23,096 bases of DNA, taken from contig JAFWJP010000219.1 of assembly GCA_017514645.1 (NCBI GenBank), positions 1-23,096 on the forward strand, written 5' to 3'. Made by a program: the position numbers and the translations under genes. The notes beneath the pieces are model-generated. The model worked only from the letters and a program-made list of their open reading frames with translations. It was not told where the DNA came from and ran no database searches. The stretch is from Solobacterium sp. (lineage in GTDB: Bacteria > Bacillota_I > Bacilli_A > Erysipelotrichales > Erysipelotrichaceae). Shown piece after piece: positions 1 to 7,984 of this stretch (the first letter of the stretch is position 1; each line of letters begins with the position of its first letter).

Positions 1-418
1 CCGTACTGACAAGCACAGGAACACCGCCTGCCTCCCTGACCGCATCCTGATACGGTGTAAAGAACGGTTCAATGATCAGTACCTCATCACCCGGATCGAT
101 CATCACCTGGCAGACAGCATACATTCCGAACTGTCCGGACGTTGTCACGCAGATCTCTTCATCCTTGATTTCCATGTGATAGCGCTCGTGATAGAACTTC
201 CGGATCTCATCCCTCAGTTCCGGATATCCTCTGGTATCCGTATACTTCGTATGTCCGCTGTATGCGTCCGCAAACGCTGCGTCAAGAATGATCCTCGGTG
301 TTACGATATCCGGATCTCCGCGGTTCAGAAAGATCATATCCGCGGGCTGAGGACCGTCTGAGGCAAAGGGATCTTCCCCTGCCGGAATGTTGTACTTGCG
401 GTTCAGTATTGTTCTCAT
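1..418 (-). CDS. Class I/II PLP-dependent aminotransferase, N-terminal part (runs off left edge)
   Basis: Only the first 139 residues are inside the window; the 3' end, with the PLP-binding lysine, lies beyond base 1. The protein starts MRTILNRKYN and shows the usual aspartate-aminotransferase-like order. There is an N-terminal arm with FLNRGDPD near residue 30. GHTKYTDTRGYPELRDEIR near 55-73 is the canonical 'YT...G...LR..I' helix. CVTTSGQFGMY near 90 is the PLP-phosphate-binding turn region, and PGDEVLIIEPFFTPY near 108-122 follows. The family transfers amino groups between amino acids and 2-oxo acids in the cytoplasm; substrate cannot be told from this fragment. The ATG at 418 is preceded by AGAGGTG. 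It lies only 13 bases downstream of the hairpin that follows telA, so expression probably depends on read-through of that hairpin or a promoter inside the telA 3' end. Confidence 0.85.
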   Translation of the reverse strand, partial: MRTILNRKYNIPAGEDPFASDGPQPADMIFLNRGDPDIVTPRIILDAAFADAYSGHTKYTDTRGYPELRDEIRKFYHERYHMEIKDEEICVTTSGQFGMYAVCQVMIDPGDEVLIIEPFFTPYQDAVREAGGVPVLVST

Positions 419-431
419 GGTGCACCTCTAC

Positions 432-461
432 AAGAAAACCGCGGTACGCCGCGGTTTCTTC
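432..461 (-). terminator. Hairpin terminator or attenuator between telA and the aminotransferase
   Basis: Perfect 9-bp arms AAACCGCGG (436-444) and CCGCGGTTT (449-457) enclose a 4-base loop. On the minus strand the stem is followed by TTTTCTTG, a short, interrupted T-tract. It sits 21 bases after the telA stop and ends 13 bases before the next start codon. It is therefore a modest intrinsic terminator that may act as a partial one. Efficiency cannot be judged from sequence. Confidence 0.65.
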
Positions 462-481
462 TGTCTCACAACGGATTTCTG

Positions 482-1684
482 TTATTTGTTTGTAACGTCT
501 GTTTCGTACTGCAGCTCCAGCAGCTTGGCATTCAGTTCCTGCTCGATCCGGTTCAGTTCCGCCTCGGCAGCCATACGCTTCTTGTGGCCCTCACGCTGGA
601 TCTCAAGCACTTCGTCGAATGTCTTGATCAGCTGTGCGTTCGTATTTGTCAGCGTCTCGATATCGATGATGCCGCGCTCTGCTTCCTTCGCTGTCTCTAC
701 CGTTGCCATATGCAGTGTTTCCGCGTTCTTCTTGAGCAGTGTGTTCGTCATGTTCGTGACTTCACGCTCTGCCTGCATCGCTTCCTTGGAGTGGCTGATG
801 CCCAGGGCCAGAACGATCTGGTTCTTCCACAGCGGAATCGTATTGACCAGCGTACTCTGGATCTTCTCCGTCATCAGTGTATCGTTGTTCTGGAGCAGAC
901 GGATCTGCGGACCCATCTGGATCGAAACCTGTCTTGTCAGCTCCAGGTCATACAGCTTCTTCTCAAAACGGTCGCATGCCTGTGCCAGGTCATTCGCAGC
1001 CTGGGAATCTTCCGGCAGCTGGGACTCCTGCGCCTTCCTGATCATTGCGGGCAGTTCATTCTCGCGCACGCTCTGCAGCTTCTTCTTTCCAGCGATGATG
1101 TACATGGAGAGCTCCTTCGCATTCAACGCGTTTCTCTCATACATCTGGTCAAGCATTGCAATGTCCTTCAGCAGCTGGATCTGATGATCTTCCAGAACAG
1201 CAGCGATCTTCTCAACATTCGCCTCTGCCTTGTCATAGCGGATCTTCAGGTTCTCCACCTTGTCTGTTCCCTTCTTGAACAGACCGAACAGACCCTTCTT
1301 CTCTTCTTCGTTCGGATCGGTATCCTTCAGTTCCTTGACCAGGGAACTCAGCAGATCGCCGACTTCTCCCAGATCCTTGGTACGTACATTCTTGAGTGCC
1401 TGATCGGAGGAATCCGTGACTTTCTTCTGGGCTGCCGAGCCATAGCTCAGAACAGCGTTGCTCTGGGTAATATCGATCGTCTTGGCGAATTCCGTTACCT
1501 GCTCACGCTCCGCATCCGTCAGCTTTGCGTCTTCGAACATTTCATCGATGGTCTTGGCCTTCGGTGTTTCTGTTTCTTCGTGCTTCGCTTCCAGCTCTGC
1601 CTGCATGTTCTCCAGCTCCGCCTTCGTTTCCTCCGGTGTCAGCGTCAGTGTGATGGCCTGTGCCTGTGTATTATTCTCACTCAT
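482..1684 (-). CDS. telA: TelA-family 'toxic anion resistance' protein
   Basis: This 400-residue soluble, almost entirely helical protein has the TelA family hallmark near residues 258-290: MGPQIRLLQNN, then MTEKIQSTLVNTIPLWKNQI. Charged coiled-coil stretches flank it (residues 15-70 and 355-398). TelA proteins are named from tellurite-resistance loci, but most are chromosomal, and their biochemical role is not firmly established; links to envelope stress and cell-wall antibiotics are reported in the family. There is no signal peptide or membrane segment. The start is an ATG with AAAGGAAG upstream. It lies 42 bases after ispE but has its own extended -10 element, so it can be transcribed alone. 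Its usual partner XpaC is encoded 13 kb away at 14207-15202 rather than next to it, under a nearly identical promoter core. Family assignment is confident; function is not. Confidence 0.92.
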   Translation of the reverse strand: MSENNTQAQAITLTLTPEETKAELENMQAELEAKHEETETPKAKTIDEMFEDAKLTDAEREQVTEFAKTIDITQSNAVLSYGSAAQKKVTDSSDQALKNVRTKDLGEVGDLLSSLVKELKDTDPNEEEKKGLFGLFKKGTDKVENLKIRYDKAEANVEKIAAVLEDHQIQLLKDIAMLDQMYERNALNAKELSMYIIAGKKKLQSVRENELPAMIRKAQESQLPEDSQAANDLAQACDRFEKKLYDLELTRQVSIQMGPQIRLLQNNDTLMTEKIQSTLVNTIPLWKNQIVLALGISHSKEAMQAEREVTNMTNTLLKKNAETLHMATVETAKEAERGIIDIETLTNTNAQLIKTFDEVLEIQREGHKKRMAAEAELNRIEQELNAKLLELQYETDVTNK

Positions 1685-1720
1685 GTTCTGCTTCCTTTCA
1701 TTCAGTTTCCGATACTTTAA

Positions 1721-1729
1721 AGTATATCA
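1721..1729 (-). promoter_or_regulatory. Extended -10 promoter of telA
   Basis: The minus strand reads TGATATACT, that is TG-n-TATACT, a near-consensus extended -10 with no convincing -35. It would start transcription about 30 bases before the telA ATG. The TGA at 1729-1727 is simultaneously the ispE stop codon. The 12-base core ATATGATATACT matches 11 of 12 positions at the xpaC promoter (15230-15241). Direct sequence observation; promoter activity is inferred. Confidence 0.55.
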
Positions 1730-2575
1730 TATTCCGTTGTTCAGTATATGTGTTGAGCGAACAAAATATCCCTGTGCCCGCAGTGCGTTCCGGGCATTGT
1801 TCAGAGTTTCCCTGTCCCGGGTGATCCCGAAGACCGTGGATCCGCTGCCGGACATCAGAACACCGTCAAACCCGAAGTCCATGATCTTTTTCTTCACCGT
1901 GCCGATCTCACTGACCAGTTCCTCGCTGACCGCTTCCAGACTGTTGCCCAGAGACCGGATCACCCCCGGATAATCATCTTCCTCCAGGGCTCTCTGCATC
2001 GCTGCACAGTCCGGATGAACAGGCTCCCCGGCATCCACCGCCTGGAACGCCGCAGCCGTCGAGACACCGCGTCCCGGCTTTACCAGCAGTATATCAAACC
2101 GGCAGCGATTGACAAACGGCGTGATCATTTCACCGGTTCCCTCAACCAGAGCCGGGCGGTTCACAATGCAGAAAGGCACATCCGAACCGACTTCCCTGCC
2201 CAGAGCGATCATCTCTTCCGCCGTCATATGCAGACCCATCATTCTGTCGATCATCCGGATCGCCGCGGCCGCATCCGCGCTTCCGCCGCCCAGACCTGCC
2301 TGGGTCGGAATATGCTTGGTCAGATGACAGGCAAAGCCGTTCCGGAACCCATAGCGCTCCTGCAGCAGATGAATGGCCTTTACCACGGTGTTCTTCTCGT
2401 TGACCGGGAGATAGCCGCGGTTGGTCCGCATCGTGATCTCTTCCGCAGGCACCAGTTCCAGTACATCGTAGAAATCCAGCGGTACCATGATCATGCTCAG
2501 TTCATGATATCCGTCTTCCGTTCTGCCTTTGACATCCAGGCAGAGATTGATCTTCGCATAGGCACGTTCCTTCAT
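1727..2575 (-). CDS. ispE: 4-diphosphocytidyl-2-C-methyl-D-erythritol kinase
   Basis: IspE phosphorylates the 2-hydroxyl of CDP-methylerythritol with ATP, the fourth step of the MEP isoprenoid pathway in the cytoplasm. The 282-residue length is normal. GHMP-kinase landmarks are all present: AYAKINLCLDV at 5-15 with the conserved lysine K8; the glycine-rich ATP loop PTQAGLGGGSADAAA at 90-104; SDVPF at 131-135 with the catalytic aspartate D132; and MSGSGSTVFG at 241-250. The ATG at 2575 overlaps the rsmA stop by 4 nt (ATGA), indicating translational coupling. The rsmA-ispE pairing is common in Bacillota. It implies that this organism makes isoprenoids (for example undecaprenyl carrier lipid for the envelope) by the MEP route. 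Confidence 0.97.
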   Translation of the reverse strand: MKERAYAKINLCLDVKGRTEDGYHELSMIMVPLDFYDVLELVPAEEITMRTNRGYLPVNEKNTVVKAIHLLQERYGFRNGFACHLTKHIPTQAGLGGGSADAAAAIRMIDRMMGLHMTAEEMIALGREVGSDVPFCIVNRPALVEGTGEMITPFVNRCRFDILLVKPGRGVSTAAAFQAVDAGEPVHPDCAAMQRALEEDDYPGVIRSLGNSLEAVSEELVSEIGTVKKKIMDFGFDGVLMSGSGSTVFGITRDRETLNNARNALRAQGYFVRSTHILNNGI

Positions 2576-3417
2576 AATGAACTCCTGTACAGCTGCAGGA
2601 AATCCGCAACAGACAGCTCCTGTGCCCGCGTTCCTGCACTGATTCCGGCGTTTTCCAGCACATTCTGCGCCTGCTCTGCACTGCCGTAATACTCCTTCAG
2701 ATTGTTGTACAGCGTCTTTCTGCGCTGCTTGAAACAGGCCTTCACAAACGTGAAGAACGCTTCCCGCTCGATGTCCGGTGCTTCATCGTCCCGGCGGGTG
2801 AATACCACCACCGCACTGTCCACATTCGGTGCCGGATAAAACGATGTACGCGGTACATTGAGCAGCTTCTTCGTATCATACAGATACTGGCTCTCAACGC
2901 TCAGTGCTCCATAGTCCGGATCGTTCGGACCCGCAGCAAACCGGTCTGCCACTTCTCTCTGCATCATTGCAGCAATGACCGAGAACGCTGCAGATGACTC
3001 AAACAGCCGGAACAGTACCGGTGTCGTAATATAGTACGGCAGATTCCCCGCCGCCCGCAGGGCGCCGTAGTCTTTCTTCAGCCCTTCAGCATCCTGGTCG
3101 AGTTCCGCTTTCAGAAAATCCTGGTGAACGATCTGAACATTGTCATAGTCCTGGAGGGTATCAGCCAGGACCGGCAGGAAGTCTCCGTCGATCTCATAGG
3201 CCCGCACATGATCACAGCGCAGGGCAAGCTGTTCGGTCAGGGCTCCGATACCCGGACCGATCTCTATGACGGCACCGGAACCGCCTACACTCTCGGCGAT
3301 CCTTGCAGCAACAGACGGATCGATCAGAAAATTCTGCCCGTATCCCTTCCGGGCGTGCAGATTCCATTTTTCAATGATTTCCTTCGTTCTCGACGCTGTC
3401 GCGATAGCCTTTCCCAT
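2572..3417 (-). CDS. rsmA: 16S rRNA dimethyladenosine transferase
   Basis: RsmA (KsgA) uses S-adenosylmethionine to dimethylate the two adjacent adenosines in the 3'-terminal helix of 16S rRNA, a late step in 30S assembly. The 281-residue protein has the N-terminal IATASRTKEIIEKW and GQNFLID (27-33) signatures, SAM motif I EIGPGIGALT (52-61), acidic motif II near YEID (74-77), and the N6-adenine catalytic motif NLPYYI (125-130). The chosen ATG at 3417 matches the N-terminal layout of family members although it overlaps the end of rnmV by 47 bases. This long overlap between rnmV and rsmA is unusual within this operon but is forced by the conserved N-terminus. The stop overlaps the ispE start. 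Confidence 0.97.
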   Translation of the reverse strand: MGKAIATASRTKEIIEKWNLHARKGYGQNFLIDPSVAARIAESVGGSGAVIEIGPGIGALTEQLALRCDHVRAYEIDGDFLPVLADTLQDYDNVQIVHQDFLKAELDQDAEGLKKDYGALRAAGNLPYYITTPVLFRLFESSAAFSVIAAMMQREVADRFAAGPNDPDYGALSVESQYLYDTKKLLNVPRTSFYPAPNVDSAVVVFTRRDDEAPDIEREAFFTFVKACFKQRRKTLYNNLKEYYGSAEQAQNVLENAGISAGTRAQELSVADFLQLYRSSL

Positions 3418-3934
3418 TCAGTATCTCCTCGATCATTTTCTTTGTCACATGTGATCCGTTCAGTCTTCTGCGCATGGTCTTTGCGTTTCCGTCTCCGATG
3501 CGGAGCACTTCTCCGATGACGGTGCGCCGTCTTCTGCTGTCTGCTCTTCCCAGCAGTCCCAGTTCGTACATATCCTCGCTGGTGATGGTTTCCTGTTCAT
3601 GTTCCAGCGTACTCAGGCTGCTGAGCGCTTCTTCCAGCACTTCCCGTGCTGCGTGCTCCACCCCGACCTTTTTCGCTGTCCTGGCTTTCTTTTTGTCAAC
3701 ATAGGCATGTTTACAGCCGGGAACGGCCTCATCGATCCTTGCCCGGATCCGGTTTCCCGGCGCGTCCGGATCCGTGAATACGATCACGCCCCGGGTCCGC
3801 TGTGCCTCCCGGATCTGTTCCAGTACCTGATCATTGAGCGCCAGTCCCCCGGTCACGATCACATCACAGTCAAAATACTGCTTCAGCAATGCTTCATCAT
3901 GCCGGCCTTCCACTACAATGACTTCCCGGATCAT
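3371..3934 (-). CDS. rnmV: Ribonuclease M5 (5S rRNA maturation)
   Basis: RNase M5 cleaves both ends of the double-stranded part of pre-5S rRNA bound by ribosomal protein L18. It is characteristic of Bacillota. The 187-residue length matches the family. The N-terminal Toprim domain is visible: VIVVEGRHDEALLK at 5-18 with the catalytic glutamate E9, then IVFTDPDAPGNRIR at 51-64 with the D-x-D pair D55/D57. Further on are DKKKARTAKKVGVEHA and the C-terminal RNase M5 extension. The ATG at 3934 overlaps the tatD stop by 4 nt. The C-terminal 47 bases overlap rsmA in another frame. Confidence 0.95.
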   Translation of the reverse strand: MIREVIVVEGRHDEALLKQYFDCDVIVTGGLALNDQVLEQIREAQRTRGVIVFTDPDAPGNRIRARIDEAVPGCKHAYVDKKKARTAKKVGVEHAAREVLEEALSSLSTLEHEQETITSEDMYELGLLGRADSRRRRTVIGEVLRIGDGNAKTMRRRLNGSHVTKKMIEEILNGKGYRDSVENEGNH

Positions 3935-4698
3935 GCTGTTTCTCCCAGGAACCGCCGGTAATTCTCTTCAATGATACCGGCAAGTTCTTCCTCTGGTATC
4001 CCGCGGTAAGCCGCCAGTGAACGCAGGATATACGGCAGATTGCACGGTTCATTGCGCTCTCCCCGGAACGGTTCCGGTGTTACGTACGGAGCGTCCGTCT
4101 CCGTCAGAAGATATCTGAGGTCCATATCCCTGACGACTTCCTTTGCATGCCGGTTGTTCAGATATGTCGCAGCCCCACCATAGACGATATAATATCCCAG
4201 TTTCATGAATTCCCGGCCCATTTCCACACTGCCGCCGAAACTGTGCATCAGTCCGCGGGACGGATGTGCCTTCATGATATCATACGTATCCTGGATCGCT
4301 TTCCGGCTATGGACGAGGATCGGCTTGTTCAGGGAAACAGCAGTTTCGATCTGATGGATGAAAACTTCCTTCTGCAAATCTTTCCGCTCCTTGTCTGTGA
4401 TGTAATCCAGTCCGATCTCTCCGACAGCCGTAACCCGGGGATCCCGGACGATCTCATCGCACTTCCGGATCATTTCATCCGTCACTTTGCTGATGCGCTG
4501 CGGATGGATCCCGTAGGCCAGCTGAAAATGATACGGGTCCTTCTCGACAAACGGCATCGCCCTGTACGCTTCTTCTTCATCCGTTGTAATGATCATCATC
4601 CGTTCCACACCGGCTTTCCGTGCCCGCTCTACGACCGCGTCAAAATCACCGGCAAATGCCTGTACGAAGAGATGAACATGTGTGTCGATATAGTTCAT
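3931..4698 (-). CDS. tatD: TatD-family metal-dependent hydrolase (DNase/RNase)
   Basis: The 255 residues form an amidohydrolase-like TIM barrel with a two-metal site. TatD enzymes are Mg-dependent 3'-5' exonucleases, and the family also includes D-aminoacyl-tRNA-deacylase-like members. The expected ligands are visible: THVH at 6-9, GEIGLDY at 93-99 (E94), ILVHSR at 127-132 (H130), MHSFGG at 151-156 (H152) and TETDAPYV at 199-206 (D202). It starts 2 bases after the mnmE stop and overlaps rnmV by 4 nt. The tatD-rnmV-rsmA-ispE order is a familiar Bacillota arrangement. The gene symbol denotes the family; the precise paralogue (tatD, ycfH or yabD type) is not distinguishable here. Confidence 0.93.
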   Translation of the reverse strand: MNYIDTHVHLFVQAFAGDFDAVVERARKAGVERMMIITTDEEEAYRAMPFVEKDPYHFQLAYGIHPQRISKVTDEMIRKCDEIVRDPRVTAVGEIGLDYITDKERKDLQKEVFIHQIETAVSLNKPILVHSRKAIQDTYDIMKAHPSRGLMHSFGGSVEMGREFMKLGYYIVYGGAATYLNNRHAKEVVRDMDLRYLLTETDAPYVTPEPFRGERNEPCNLPYILRSLAAYRGIPEEELAGIIEENYRRFLGETA

Positions 4699-4700
4699 TG

Positions 4701-6029
4701 TTATTTACCAAGGCAGAAACGGGAGAAGATCTCATCCAGCAGAACTTCCCTTCCGCCTTCTCCGGTGATTTCCTTCAGATCATTCCAGGCACTTTCCAGA
4801 TCAATGGTCACCAGATCGGTCTCCATGCCGTTTTGGATCGATCTCAGCGCTTCCTGTACGGATGCCCGGGCACTTCTGGCCAGAGCCAGCTGACGCTCAT
4901 TGTGGAACGTATCCTGTTCGGCTGCGCTCAGATCATCCGCGTATTTCTCCTCTATGGCTTTGCGGAGATCTTCAATATCCCCGTTCAGCGCACTGACGGA
5001 CAGCGTATCCGGTATTTCCCGGCGGTCCTTCTTGTTGTAGATGATGATCCTGTCCTTGTCTGCCGTACGCGCCAGCAACGCTTCATCTTCCTCATCCATG
5101 CCGCGTTCCGCATCGATCACCAGCAGTACCAGCTGAGCCTTTTCCAGCGCCCGCAGAGAACGCTCAATGCCCATCTCTTCGATCCGGTCGGCTGACGCAT
5201 GGATCCCGGCTGTATCGATCAGATTCAGGGTCACATTGCCGATCCGGACACTGCCTTCCACCAGATCCCGCGTTGTACCGGCAATCTCGGTTACGATCGC
5301 TTTGTCTTCTTCCAGCAAAGCATTGAGCAAAGATGATTTTCCGACATTCGGCTTACCGATGATGACGGTATCAATACCGGAACGGATCATGATGGACTGT
5401 TCCGCTGTCCGGATCAGGAAATCGATCTGCTTCAGCCATTCCTCCGTCATCGGCAGGACCTTCTCACTCGTCAGCTCCTCGATATCTTCGTATTCCGGAT
5501 AATCGATATTCGCTTCGATCTGTGCCAGGATCTGGGTCAGATCCTCGATCAGCGGATCCAGGATCCGCCGTACGCTTCCTTTCAGCGTATGTACCGCACT
5601 GCGGGCATTGACACTGTCACGGGCGTTGACCAGATCGTTGATGGCTTCCGCCTGTGTCAGATCCATCTTCCCGTTGAGGAACGCCCGCTCCGTAAACTCA
5701 CCGTTTCGGGCCATCCTGGCCCCGCTGCTCAGACACAGTCCAAGGACCCGGTTCGTCACAAAGACACCACCATGGCACATGATCTCCACCATATCTTCAC
5801 CGGTGAATGATTTCGGTGCCCGGTAGACATTCACCAGCACTTCATCCACGGTCTCCCCTTCATCCACGATCATCCCGTAATGAACGGAATACCCCGCAAA
5901 CGACGAAACATCCCGGTCCATGATCCTGCCGAGAACAGTTAATGCGTCCGTGCCGCTGACACGGACGATGGCAACCGCACCTTTTCCGCGGGCTGTGGAA
6001 ACTGCCGCAATCGTATCCGTAAACATCAT
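4701..6029 (-). CDS. mnmE: tRNA modification GTPase MnmE (TrmE)
   Basis: MnmE acts with MnmG to install the aminomethyl or carboxymethylaminomethyl group at C5 of the wobble uridine in certain tRNAs, using GTP and methylene-tetrahydrofolate. The 442-residue protein has the N-terminal folate-binding domain (DTIAAVST at 5-12, RAFLNGKMDLTQAEA at 115-129). The G domain follows with G1 GKPNVGKSS (225-233), G2 GTTRD (251-255), G3 DTAG (272-275) and G4 NKKD. The C-terminus is RFCLGK, in which the FC[IL]GK cysteine (C439) is conserved. Two ATGs lie in tandem; the GGAGG is 4 bases from the first and 7 from the second (6026), so either may be used. The first overlaps the upstream LtaS-like gene by 4 nt, making this housekeeping gene part of the surface-polymer operon. 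Confidence 0.97.
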   Translation of the reverse strand: MMFTDTIAAVSTARGKGAVAIVRVSGTDALTVLGRIMDRDVSSFAGYSVHYGMIVDEGETVDEVLVNVYRAPKSFTGEDMVEIMCHGGVFVTNRVLGLCLSSGARMARNGEFTERAFLNGKMDLTQAEAINDLVNARDSVNARSAVHTLKGSVRRILDPLIEDLTQILAQIEANIDYPEYEDIEELTSEKVLPMTEEWLKQIDFLIRTAEQSIMIRSGIDTVIIGKPNVGKSSLLNALLEEDKAIVTEIAGTTRDLVEGSVRIGNVTLNLIDTAGIHASADRIEEMGIERSLRALEKAQLVLLVIDAERGMDEEDEALLARTADKDRIIIYNKKDRREIPDTLSVSALNGDIEDLRKAIEEKYADDLSAAEQDTFHNERQLALARSARASVQEALRSIQNGMETDLVTIDLESAWNDLKEITGEGGREVLLDEIFSRFCLGK

Positions 6030-7984
6030 TGATCCTCCAGGGAATCATCCGGTGTCGTCACAAAATCGCGGAGACGAAAGTAATCGTTCCGGTAGACCAT
6101 GGAACTGACCCGGAACATTGTCTGGACTTCACTGTTCATCCGTTTGATATAGTCCTCTCCCGGATCATCCGCAAAGGGAACGAACTGCCCGCGTGACGCA
6201 TAGTACAGTCCGGTTTCGCTTGCCCAGCTGCCGTCCGTAAAGTATACGACCTTTTCCTTCTCATCAAAGTAATCCGTACCGAGATACAGACGCGGATCAT
6301 AATCCAGATCATAGAGATTGGCGACCGTCGGCAGGATATCAAACGTACTGTTGACCTTGTTCTGCTTCTGTGTGCCGAGTGCCGGTGAATAGATGACAAA
6401 CGGTGTCCGGTCTTCGTTCATGCCTTCCCGCTTATCGACTTCATACGTATAGTCCGCAATCGTTGCCAGGGACGTATTCAGCGGATGATGGTCCGCAAAG
6501 AACACGATCGCGGTATCTTCCAGCTTTCCCTTTTCTTCCAGCGTACCCAGCAGAAGACGGAAACCGCAGTCCAGCTCCATCGCTTTGGAGATATACCGCT
6601 TCACATTGATCGGGTAGTCCGGATGCACAGCGTCGATCTCACTCAGGTATTTGTCTCCCAGGGCACTGCTCTGATCATACGGAAAATGCATGCTCGAGGT
6701 GACGTACAGGACCATGAACCGGTCTTCATCCATGTAGTCGCCCATCGTCTTCTCAAACATCTCATGATCGCTGGGCCAGCCGTACATCCTTGTATAGTCC
6801 GTATCATCATAGTTGCGGTAGACTTCACAGCCGGAGTTGCCGTAGAGCGTCCGGCGCTCATAGAACTCGTCCTTCCAGTTATGGAAGGCAAAGATACTGT
6901 AGCCCTGGGCCTTGAACAGATTGAAGATACTCTCGGAAAAATCATTGTACTGGTACTGGTTCGGGGTACAGACATCCGATTCCGGGATCAGGGACATCAG
7001 GGAGATGAATTCCGACTCACCTGTGGTACAGCTGTACTTCGGCGTATAGTGATTCATAAAGTCCCAGCCTTCTTCCTTCATCATCCACATCGTCGGTGTC
7101 AGGACCGGATCCAGGGCCATATAGTCAAACGCTTCGATCATGATGTAGATCAGGTTCTTCCCGCGCATCATGCCCGTCATTTCGTTGTAATCGCTGATGG
7201 TACGGGAAAGGAACCACTGGTCCAGCGTCCGGATCGTTTCGTTTTCTTCTGCTTCATATGCTTCACGCCAGGCAGTGTCATCGATCACCCGGTGAGGTTC
7301 TTCATCCTCAACAATGACCTCCGTCTCTTCCGGTTCACCGCTTTCCGTCACATCGATCGTCAGATCGGTTGTATCGTCCTTGAATACGCTCAGTACATCA
7401 CGTACCAGAAAACGGCCGACACCGAATTCATTCAGAGCCTGCCCGATAAAGCGGGGATACCGGTACGCCTCCATGACGCCTTCTCCCCAGACGGTATAGA
7501 ACCCGCAGAGATTCAGAAGCACTGACCCGGCAATCGCATAGACCAGGTTCTTCTTATGCCGCTTCAGCACCGGTTTCTTCACGAGACTGTAAACCGTCAG
7601 ACACAGCGGTACCAGCAGTACCAGCCAGCTCGTTGGCCGGATGGCCTTGATGAACGACGGTGCAAACGAAAGAACCCTTCCCAGCATGCCGGTGCCGGCT
7701 TTGATGGATGTATAGTTGCCGAGGTAGTGGATCATGGTCAGTTCCACGATCGTAAACCCGGCGATGAACCAGCCGACCGCATAAACAATCTTCCGCCGGA
7801 TCTTCTCCGGAAAATACCCGCAGATTCCCGCAATGAAAAGACTTGCGGCACCTGTAAACAGAATAATACGGACCGTAGCGATATTCAGCAGCGGAAAGGT
7901 CAGAACACGGAATACACCTTCCGCCCACAGGAACATCGCAAAGAGTTCCGCAGCCGTGCGTACCAGGTAATCCTGTTTCTTCAT
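6026..7984 (-). CDS. LTA-synthase-family membrane phosphoglycerol transferase (sulfatase fold)
   Basis: This 652-residue enzyme resembles LtaS. The N-terminal 165 residues contain about five membrane segments (roughly 12-30, 36-56, 67-88, 118-136, 147-166). An acidic linker (205-235) leads to an extracellular alkaline-phosphatase/sulfatase domain. Inferred catalytic positions are E284 in IYIMIEAFDY, the nucleophile T321 in SCTTGESEF, H433 in SSMHFPYD, and D498/H499 in FFADHHP. These correspond to the metal- and substrate-binding residues of LtaS-type enzymes, which transfer glycerol-phosphate from phosphatidylglycerol to a glycolipid-anchored polymer outside the cell. Its start overlaps the upstream DHHW gene by 4 nt. 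That links polymer synthesis with acylation. It could be a true polyglycerolphosphate synthase, a primase, or a transferase decorating another glycan; sequence alone does not separate these. Confidence 0.88.
   Translation of the reverse strand: MKKQDYLVRTAAELFAMFLWAEGVFRVLTFPLLNIATVRIILFTGAASLFIAGICGYFPEKIRRKIVYAVGWFIAGFTIVELTMIHYLGNYTSIKAGTGMLGRVLSFAPSFIKAIRPTSWLVLLVPLCLTVYSLVKKPVLKRHKKNLVYAIAGSVLLNLCGFYTVWGEGVMEAYRYPRFIGQALNEFGVGRFLVRDVLSVFKDDTTDLTIDVTESGEPEETEVIVEDEEPHRVIDDTAWREAYEAEENETIRTLDQWFLSRTISDYNEMTGMMRGKNLIYIMIEAFDYMALDPVLTPTMWMMKEEGWDFMNHYTPKYSCTTGESEFISLMSLIPESDVCTPNQYQYNDFSESIFNLFKAQGYSIFAFHNWKDEFYERRTLYGNSGCEVYRNYDDTDYTRMYGWPSDHEMFEKTMGDYMDEDRFMVLYVTSSMHFPYDQSSALGDKYLSEIDAVHPDYPINVKRYISKAMELDCGFRLLLGTLEEKGKLEDTAIVFFADHHPLNTSLATIADYTYEVDKREGMNEDRTPFVIYSPALGTQKQNKVNSTFDILPTVANLYDLDYDPRLYLGTDYFDEKEKVVYFTDGSWASETGLYYASRGQFVPFADDPGEDYIKRMNSEVQTMFRVSSMVYRNDYFRLRDFVTTPDDSLEDQ

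Noticed and set aside
584..1720. 378-codon plus-strand open frame opposite telA
   Set aside because: Leu/Cys/Arg-rich antisense translation without motifs; TelA on the minus strand is unambiguous.
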